Source: Verrucomicrobiota bacterium | Lineage (GTDB): Bacteria > Verrucomicrobiota > Verrucomicrobiia > Opitutales > Puniceicoccaceae | Reading direction: 5' to 3' | Length of the DNA stretch: 64,000 nucleotides | NCBI GenBank assembly: GCA_038744685.1 | Contig: JBCDMB010000002.1 | Location: forward strand, 186,001-250,000 | In this document: one piece after another, positions 58,161 through 64,000 of the stretch | Numbering within the stretch: the stretch's first letter is position 1 | How the letters are laid out: the number at the start of each line of letters is the position of its first letter | Position numbers and translations under genes: made by a program | Notes under the pieces: generated by a model | Seen by the model: only the letters and a program-made list of their open reading frames with translations | Databases searched by the model: none | Told to the model about the DNA's origin: nothing

Positions 58161-60540
58161 AGGCCTCTAATTCGATTTGAGCCGATTCGATCTCCGGCGA
58201 ATGGGCAAAAACCTCTCCCGAACTACTATCCGAGAGCACAAGCAAACACCTACCCTGTGAGGTTGTAAGTCGATCCGACTGAAAATCCTGGGTGCTGCAA
58301 ATGCTGCCATTGTCCACGCCAAGGATACGGGCAACCCCCGATACACTGAACCGCACCTCTCGCTCTTCCGACTTCACTGGACGGCCCTCCTCATCGACCA
58401 GCTGAGCGATGACGTGAACGCCGTCGCGCATGAGCTCAATTCCGACCGGACTGCCGGACGTCTCGATCGCATCACTTGCTGCGGCTGCTCTCGCTTCGAG
58501 TTTTCCCGCTTCGAACGGAACGGCCCACTTGAAGATCCGGTCAGGGAAATCCGAAAGCTTCTTGGAACCGAGCGATTGTCCATTGAGAAACAGTTCAACG
58601 TCGTCGGAATTCGAATACACCTCGACTGCTATCATCTCGCCGTCAGTATAGTTCCAGTGCGTGTTGACCTCTTGCCAAGCCCAGAGTTTCCGCTCCCAGG
58701 CAGTGGGATCGTCCTCTCCAATGAAACCAGTCTTCTCGTCGTAAGAGTACGGAGACCATTCCAGCGTCTGGGTCGTGAGATGGAGATGCGGATCATCAGA
58801 CCAGAGGGTTTTCAACATGTGGTAGGAACCTCGTGGGAAACCAGCAGTGTCGAGTAAACCACTTTCGTTGGCACGGACCGGCCAGCGGTTATCTACCTCG
58901 CCCAGGTAGTCGATTCCGGTCCAAAGAAAGGTACCGGCGACAAAAGGTCGCTCGGCAACAGCCTTCCACTCATGCCACTGAGGTAGGTTTTCGGTTCCCA
59001 TCAACGGGAGGCGGGGGTAGTTCTTGTGACCGTAGTCGTACATCACCCTCCGGTAGCTAAATCCAATTACATCGAGAGCGTCTGCGTAGCCGGACAGGTA
59101 GCTGGAGGAAGGAAGGATACAATTCGCTATTACCGGACGCGAGGTATCGAGCTCTTTCGTCCATTTTGAGAGTTTCTGCGCTGTTCTACCGATGCCGTGT
59201 TCGCCATTGGGAAGGGTTTCAAGCAACCGCCTGATTTCCTCTGGCGAATTCGGCGGCTGATCCCAGAAGTAATTTCCGCTCCAATCGACATGGAAGAAAC
59301 CAGTCGCTTCCGCGTTGCGCGGATAGGTCCACTCGATCTCGTTTCCAATGCTCCACTGGAAAATCGAGGGGTGGTTCCGATGCGAGCGAATCGTATCCTT
59401 CAAATCCCGTTCAGCCCACTCTTCAAAATGCTCTGCATAACCCCTCGAAATGTAGTCCGAGTGCCTATCATTCATGTTCAGACGTTTGTCCTTCGGGTTG
59501 TCCCACTCATCAAAGAACTCGTCCTGAACGAGGAGTCCGATCTCATCACAGAGACTGAGAAAATCAGAGGAAGCCGGATTGTGCGCAATCCGGACCGCAT
59601 TGCATCCCGCTTCCTTCAGTGTTTCGAGTCGACGCCGCCAGACATCATCCGGCACAGCTGCACCAACACAGCCGGCATCGTGATGCAGGCAGACACCCTT
59701 AACCTTGGTGTTCTTCCCGTTCAGGAAAAAGCCCTTGTCGGCATCGAAATGAATCGTGCGGATACCGAATCGAGTGACGTAGGTATCCAAAAGTTCACTA
59801 CGCATCCAGACTCGGGTCACCGCTTGGTAAAGCTGTGGCGTAGTCAATTCCCAGAACTCGGGATCCAAAACTTCCGCAATCTGTGTGACCTTGTCCAAGG
59901 CGGCGCTCTCTACCTTGGCGACGGTCTCGCCGGTCGGATCAACGATTTCTGTTTCCACTGTGACTTCGTCCAGAGGACCAGCGATCTCGACTTCGATCCG
60001 GACGGTCGCACGATCCCTCGAAACTTCCGGAGTAGTCACAAAGGTGCCCCAGACGGGAACGTGGGTCTCCGATGTTCCAATTAGCTCGGCGCGTCGGTAG
60101 ATTCCGGAGCCGGTATACCAGCGGCTGTCACAGTAACGGCTACGATCGACCCGGACAGAAACGACATTCTCGCCATCAACAATCCAATCCGTGATATCGA
60201 AGTAAAACGGCGAATAGCCATAGGGGTGGTCACCCAGTTTTTTCCCGTTCAGATAAACTGTCGAGTGATTGTAGATGCCATCGAAGTGAAGGTACGTCCG
60301 CTCCGTACCCAGGGGACGAAACTTCTTTCGATACCAGCCGATTCCACCGGGTAGGTAGGCCGTCGCGCCTTCCAGACCTTCGTCAAAAGAGGATTCGACG
60401 CTCCAGTCATGGGGGATATGAACCGATCGCCAATCACCATCGTCAAAGACCGGTGCTTCGGCACCCTCCATATCGCCAAGAAGAAACCGCCAGCCTTCAG
60501 TAAGCGGAACGGTTTGGCGCGGTGTTGAATCGACTCTCAT
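58144..60540 (-). CDS. GH2 beta-galactosidase-type glycosidase, cytoplasmic
   Basis: 798 residues from the ATG at 60540. A longer frame adds 80 residues of low-complexity, arginine/serine-rich sequence that runs into the sulfatase gene and is unlikely to be made. There is no signal peptide. [10 protein letters not shown] and the sugar-binding domain come first, then the immunoglobulin-like domain and the barrel from [16 protein letters not shown] with AVRIAHNP. Acid/base Glu 401 is in WSIGNEIEW, nucleophile Glu 517 in [10 protein letters not shown]-terminal beta-domains end at [10 protein letters not shown]. It probably removes terminal beta-galactose from imported galactan oligosaccharides. 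It shares its domain plan with the GH2 at 26646-29180, which belongs to the LacI-linked unit. Confidence 0.92.
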   Translation of the reverse strand: MRVDSTPRQTVPLTEGWRFLLGDMEGAEAPVFDDGDWRSVHIPHDWSVESSFDEGLEGATAYLPGGIGWYRKKFRPLGTERTYLHFDGIYNHSTVYLNGKKLGDHPYGYSPFYFDITDWIVDGENVVSVRVDRSRYCDSRWYTGSGIYRRAELIGTSETHVPVWGTFVTTPEVSRDRATVRIEVEIAGPLDEVTVETEIVDPTGETVAKVESAALDKVTQIAEVLDPEFWELTTPQLYQAVTRVWMRSELLDTYVTRFGIRTIHFDADKGFFLNGKNTKVKGVCLHHDAGCVGAAVPDDVWRRRLETLKEAGCNAVRIAHNPASSDFLSLCDEIGLLVQDEFFDEWDNPKDKRLNMNDRHSDYISRGYAEHFEEWAERDLKDTIRSHRNHPSIFQWSIGNEIEWTYPRNAEATGFFHVDWSGNYFWDQPPNSPEEIRRLLETLPNGEHGIGRTAQKLSKWTKELDTSRPVIANCILPSSSYLSGYADALDVIGFSYRRVMYDYGHKNYPRLPLMGTENLPQWHEWKAVAERPFVAGTFLWTGIDYLGEVDNRWPVRANESGLLDTAGFPRGSYHMLKTLWSDDPHLHLTTQTLEWSPYSYDEKTGFIGEDDPTAWERKLWAWQEVNTHWNYTDGEMIAVEVYSNSDDVELFLNGQSLGSKKLSDFPDRIFKWAVPFEAGKLEARAAAASDAIETSGSPVGIELMRDGVHVIAQLVDEEGRPVKSEEREVRFSVSGVARILGVDNGSICSTQDFQSDRLTTSQGRCLLVLSDSSSGEVFAHSPEIESAQIELEAYAALS

Positions 60541-60592
60541 TAAATTTTCCAACGGTTTCGGTCTTTTTCCAATTTTGTTGAGCAAACTGAGT

Positions 60593-62293
60593 TCAATAGG
60601 GGTCACGTGGCCGCACCTTGACCACCTCGGCGTAGTCGACGATTTCCTGATCGGACTCCCGTTGCCGGGCGATCTTTGCAAGCTGCTCGACGAGCTCGGG
60701 GTTTTGCCTTGCCAGATTCTTCGACTCAGAAGGATCGTTTTCGAGGTCGTACAACTCGTGAACAATCCCGGGTTTAGCAATCGTCTGTAAATACCAACCG
60801 GGCTCGATCAGAAGCTTCCACCGGCCTTTGTAAATGACACTCTGTTGTCCCTTGTCGTTAAAATAAAGCACTTCATGCGGCGCAATGGACTCGCCCTTGA
60901 GGACAGAGACCACACTACGCCCGTCCATCGGCGCAAGTTCGTTACCACGGAACTCTGTGGGATAATCGGCATCAATGATGTCCAGTATCGTGGGCATCCA
61001 ATCACCGACCCACACTTGCTCATTAGAAATCGTGCCGGGAGCGATGCGACCCCTCCAGTAGGCAATGCAGTGAGACTTCAGTCCGCCCTCCCAGACCAAA
61101 GCTTTACTCCCCCGGTAGGGAGCGTTCATGAATTCATGGAGCTTGGAAACTGACCCATTGTCCGAAAAGTAAAGGATGAGCGTATTGTCCAGCTCGCCAG
61201 TGTCGACCAGCGCTTGCATCAAGCGAGCCACGTTCTGATCGATACCCTCCATCATCGCTGCATGCAACGCCAGCTGCCGACGGAAGGTGTCCTGATCCGG
61301 CGGAAGCCAGCTCGGCTTGTAGGCGCCATCGTCGGGGAAAAGACCCTCGGACTTCAAGCGCTCCACACGTTCGCGTTGGGCAGCCCGTAGGTCTTCGTAT
61401 TTCGGAAGGTACTTCTGAACTAAAGATTCCGGCGCCTGCCAAGGACGGTGGGGAGCGCGATAGGCTACATAGAGGAAGAAAGGCGCATCTTCCTTAGAGG
61501 CATCCTCTATCATTTCGATGGCTCGGTCGGTGATCCCATCGGTGGCGTGGAAGACCGGTCCGCTTTTCCCGTGATTCTGGCTGTAGGGCGTGCCCGGCTC
61601 GGATGGATAAGTGTGAATCGTGTAGTCGCGGTCGTATTCGATCTCGGCCTTTTCATTGCCATCCACATACGGGTGCGGTTGGCCGGGTTTGAAAAAGAGA
61701 TTATCCTGGGCTTTGAAAATACCAAAGTACTCATCAAACCCGCGCTGTTTCGGCAGAGCGAGGAAATCGGCCTCAATCTCTTCATCCGTCAACTCCCAGC
61801 CTTCGTGAGACTGCTTCCAGGCTTTTTGCAGTCCCTCCGAAAACTTCATCAGACTCCCTCCCAGGTGCCACTTGCCCACCATTGAGGTCTGGTAACCCTC
61901 GTCTCTCAGAAGCTCGGCAAGGGTCGGAAAATCGTACGACAGGCGGCCGCGCCTTGCTGGGAAAGGCATCTCACGTGACCAATCGCCCACCACACCGCCA
62001 CCAAATCCCACTTTGGCTGACTCGAGTCCGGTCATCAGCGAGGCACGGGTCGGACTGCACCTTCCATTCGTGTAGAAGTTCGTCAGACGCATTCCATTCT
62101 CTGCGAGCCGATCCAGGTTCGGTGTCTCGATTTCTCCTCCGTAGGATCCCAGGTCCGAATAACCGGAATCGTCGGACAGGATAATGATGACATTCGGCCT
62201 CGTCTCACCAGAAACTCCGTTCACGATCAAAAGGAGACTCGCAAATAAGAAATAGGAACTCAAAGCGAGCGTGGGTTTACTCGTGCAATTCAT
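60593..62293 (-). CDS. Secreted S1-family sulfatase
   Basis: 566 residues from the ATG at 62293; the upstream in-frame extension (19 residues) is not needed, since the signal peptide (about residues 10-29) starts here. [19 protein letters not shown] and CSPTR at residues 79-83 with [13 protein letters not shown] form the active-site core; GKWHLGG and [14 protein letters not shown] follow. [20 protein letters not shown] and [15 protein letters not shown] close the fold. It is the second gene of the large operon, 40 bp after the AraC regulator and 52 bp before GH2. Its regulator-proximal position suggests that it acts early on the incoming polymer. Confidence 0.92.
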   Translation of the reverse strand: MNCTSKPTLALSSYFLFASLLLIVNGVSGETRPNVIIILSDDSGYSDLGSYGGEIETPNLDRLAENGMRLTNFYTNGRCSPTRASLMTGLESAKVGFGGGVVGDWSREMPFPARRGRLSYDFPTLAELLRDEGYQTSMVGKWHLGGSLMKFSEGLQKAWKQSHEGWELTDEEIEADFLALPKQRGFDEYFGIFKAQDNLFFKPGQPHPYVDGNEKAEIEYDRDYTIHTYPSEPGTPYSQNHGKSGPVFHATDGITDRAIEMIEDASKEDAPFFLYVAYRAPHRPWQAPESLVQKYLPKYEDLRAAQRERVERLKSEGLFPDDGAYKPSWLPPDQDTFRRQLALHAAMMEGIDQNVARLMQALVDTGELDNTLILYFSDNGSVSKLHEFMNAPYRGSKALVWEGGLKSHCIAYWRGRIAPGTISNEQVWVGDWMPTILDIIDADYPTEFRGNELAPMDGRSVVSVLKGESIAPHEVLYFNDKGQQSVIYKGRWKLLIEPGWYLQTIAKPGIVHELYDLENDPSESKNLARQNPELVEQLAKIARQRESDQEIVDYAEVVKVRPRDPY

Positions 62294-62333
62294 CGGGGTT
62301 AAAAGTTTGTAGGAGAGAAACAGCGAGGAAAGC

Positions 62334-63176
62334 TCAGTTGCCTTCTGCAACGGCTTTCACTTGCTTGCGGAAGTCCTGAGGGGTCACTCCCATGACAGAT
62401 TTAAAGAGTTTGGAAAAGTGAAAGCCGTCGCTACAGCCAAATTGAGAGGCTAGCTCTTCGTTCGAAAGACTGGTGCGCGTCATCAGGCGACCTGCCTGCC
62501 GCATCAACGCCGCCCTGCGATAGCGCATCGGAGACACATTGAACTGCTTGGTAAAGCCCTTGCGCCAGGTTTCGTAGCTGCAACCGCATTCGTTGGCCAG
62601 CAGTTCCCAGTCCGGCTGATCCTCGGGTGGCAGGGACTGCAGGTGCTGTCGGCTGGCAATCATGCGTTCTTCAAAGCTCCAATCCGCCCGGTCCGCAGCC
62701 GAGACGTGATTCAGCAGGAGGTGGATATCTGATAGCGTGACAACGGCTTCAAAGTGATTTCGTGGCCGGCTGTCGACGATCCGCTTCCAACGCGGCAACC
62801 ACAGATCGACGCTCCCCAAGTGGAAGACCTGCCGCTGTTCAAGACCTGCACACTCCCGCCACGGATCGAAAGCGTCGCCATGGAAACAAGCGTAGATCTC
62901 CTTCCAGAACCCACCGGTCCGACAGCCGTATTGGTGAGTCAAGCCCGGCGGCACCACAATACAGTCCCCTGGTTTTACCTCCGTCTCAATGCCGTTCTCG
63001 TCCCGAAAAACACCCCCACCCTCAATGATCAGGGCAAGTGAGTAGAATTCGAGGCTCCGCATCTGCTTCAACCCCCAATCCTGATCCGTTACAAAGAAAC
63101 CGGCATAGTTGAGGGCGCCGAGGGGTGTCGGAGTGTCGATCCAGTGGTAAATCTCGGGTTCTCGGGGCAAATCCAT
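62334..63176 (-). CDS. AraC-family transcriptional regulator
   Basis: About 280 residues from the ATG at 63176; a GTG at 63212 would add 12 residues. The N-terminal half is a cupin-like sensor ([31 protein letters not shown]). The C-terminal ~100 residues carry two helix-turn-helix units: [20 protein letters not shown] and [20 protein letters not shown], closing with [12 protein letters not shown]. Such proteins switch on sugar-use genes when a ligand binds. It is the first gene of the 11-gene galactan operon, so it probably activates its own operon. No clear operator is visible in the 152 bp between it and the next gene upstream. Confidence 0.93.
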   Translation of the reverse strand: MDLPREPEIYHWIDTPTPLGALNYAGFFVTDQDWGLKQMRSLEFYSLALIIEGGGVFRDENGIETEVKPGDCIVVPPGLTHQYGCRTGGFWKEIYACFHGDAFDPWRECAGLEQRQVFHLGSVDLWLPRWKRIVDSRPRNHFEAVVTLSDIHLLLNHVSAADRADWSFEERMIASRQHLQSLPPEDQPDWELLANECGCSYETWRKGFTKQFNVSPMRYRRAALMRQAGRLMTRTSLSNEELASQFGCSDGFHFSKLFKSVMGVTPQDFRKQVKAVAEGN

Positions 63177-63278
63177 ACCCCAAAACTTACATACCGACCA
63201 CCTGTCGTCCACTACAAAAGTCTATATCCATTGATATTTCTGAGCCAGGAAGAACCACTTTCAACAAACCAAAAAAAA

Positions 63279-63302
63279 GCGCCCGCCACAGTGGGCGAGC
63301 GC
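63279..63302 (-). terminator. Rho-independent terminator of the PEP-CTERM gene
   Basis: On the minus strand a GC-rich stem (GCGCTCGCCC / GGCGGGCGC, with bulges) is followed by eight T residues (AAAAAAAA at 63271-63278 on the plus strand). It lies 27 bp after the PEP-CTERM stop and before the AraC gene, so it closes the right-hand unit. Confidence 0.72.
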
Positions 63303-63328
63303 CTGAGAAGATAAAATACGCTGGGAAA

Positions 63329-64000
63329 CTACCTACGCCGCCGTGCAACTACGCAACCCATCGCAATCAAACCACCGAGGAATGCGAAGGAGTTTGCCTC
63401 CGGAATAGGAGTGGTGCTGAACTGAAGATCGTAGTTCCGAGCGACCATAGTCCCCGCTGCCCCTTGGACAGAATTGTTTAGCAAGATACTCGCAACGGGA
63501 CCCGTGAAATCAATCGAGTCTTGGACAAATTGAAAAGTGTTTTCGGTAGTTGAAACATTAGCTGTTTGCGTCGTTTCACCAGCTCCAGTCACATCGACCG
63601 AACCGCTTGCCGGAATACCAGAACCCTTGCCGATGTTGATCGAGGTGAAACCATCGAAAACAATAATGTCACCGTTGTCAGTGGTCGTTCCAGAAACGCT
63701 AAGCATCGAGATAGTTATTCCCTCCAAGTTACCAAAACCAGCATCGATGCCTTGATTCATTGCGTTCGGCGACGCCCCAGAGCCATCAAACCTCATCGTG
63801 AACGACACGGTGTCGTTTGCAGTCGAGTCCCCATCTAGATCGAGACCCGAGTACCGGACGAAGTAGTCTAGGGGATTAGCCGCGGTATTCACGTTGGTAG
63901 GCGGGTCCTCGTTGATCAAAACCGTACCACCGCTTACCTGCGTTCCCGGGACTGCTGGGGTCCCTGTCCACGGGGTGCCAACATTCGCATCGTGACCGTA
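63329..64000 (-). CDS. PEP-CTERM domain exported protein, C-terminal part (5' end outside window)
   Basis: The frame is open to base 64000 with no stop (about 223 residues visible), so the N-terminus with its signal peptide lies outside the window. The visible part is rich in Ser, Thr, Asn, Gly and Asp (TVSFTMRFDGSGASPNAMNQ) and beta-stranded. The C-terminus is a PEP-CTERM sorting signal: PIPEANSF, a hydrophobic segment FLGGLIAMGCVVA and the basic tail RRRR. Such proteins are handed to an exosortase, trimmed, and left at the surface or in exopolysaccharide. The motif reads PEA and not PEP. It is not linked to the galactan operon, which starts after the terminator at 63279-63302. Confidence 0.85.
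   Translation of the reverse strand, partial: YGHDANVGTPWTGTPAVPGTQVSGGTVLINEDPPTNVNTAANPLDYFVRYSGLDLDGDSTANDTVSFTMRFDGSGASPNAMNQGIDAGFGNLEGITISMLSVSGTTTDNGDIIVFDGFTSINIGKGSGIPASGSVDVTGAGETTQTANVSTTENTFQFVQDSIDFTGPVASILLNNSVQGAAGTMVARNYDLQFSTTPIPEANSFAFLGGLIAMGCVVARRRR

Noticed and set aside
56304-60084. 286- and 295-codon plus-strand frames opposite GH50 and GH2
   Set aside because: Antisense shadows with His/Arg/Pro-rich low-complexity translation.
60541-60780. 80-residue N-terminal extension of the GH2 gene
   Set aside because: Low-complexity Ser/Arg/Pro sequence overlapping the sulfatase C-terminus; the GH2 domain begins right after the ATG at 60540.

Overview
The window looks like chromosome of a marine, polysaccharide-degrading member of the Verrucomicrobiota, probably class Opitutae (Puniceicoccales/Coraliomargarita type). 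This rests on gene content, since there is no rRNA in the window: a PEP-CTERM protein, a Verru_Chthon-cassette protein A-like gene, an H-X9-DG pseudopilin, SLA1-homology-like (SHD1) domains, ten S1-type sulfatases, and no SusC/SusD pair. The DNA is moderately GC-rich. I see no tRNA, rRNA, CRISPR array or recognisable transposase.

Layout: (1) 1-6479, plus strand: four sulfatases and one DUF1080 protein, tightly packed, closed by a strong terminator at 6635-6662. (2) 6739-9932: FdhD plus an FdhF/YdeP-type molybdopterin oxidoreductase. (3) 10097-17297, minus strand: a von Willebrand A protein, a short catalytically dead aldehyde dehydrogenase homologue, a full aldehyde dehydrogenase, DeoC and an MFS transporter. 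(4) 17647-33285: a secreted DUF5060-type glycosidase, a GH29, a giant Verru_Chthon-A-like protein with a small secreted partner, a cytoplasmic GH2 with two tandem beta-propeller glycosidases, a LacI regulator and a pseudopilin. Four copies of a palindrome near TTACACGTGTAA lie in the intergenic regions of this block. (5) 33480-43692: four sulfatases, a sugar porter, a DUF1080 protein and a 313-bp element with perfect terminal inverted repeats between two sulfatases. (6) 43840-45078: a secreted GH16 enzyme facing (7) an 11-gene minus-strand operon (63176 down to 45284): AraC regulator, sulfatase, GH2, GH50, GPH symporter, GH86, GH117, sulfatase, GH86, GH16 and an unknown secreted protein. (8) The right edge holds a partial PEP-CTERM protein with its terminator.

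The genes fit a galactan (agar/porphyran) degradation locus. GH16, GH86 and GH50 enzymes and all sulfatases whose N-terminus is in view carry export signals or membrane anchors, so they would cut and desulfate the polymer outside the cytoplasm. GH117, both GH2 enzymes, GH29 and the two beta-propeller enzymes lack signal peptides and would finish oligosaccharides in the cytoplasm after import by the GPH and sugar-porter carriers. Substrate identity is inferred from the GH50/GH86/GH117/GH16 combination and is not proved by the sequence.

The most unusual items are the perfect inverted-repeat element, the shared LacI-type palindrome that also sits in front of pseudopilin-like genes, the SHD1-GH16 fusions, and a family of short hairpin repeats placed just after gene ends.
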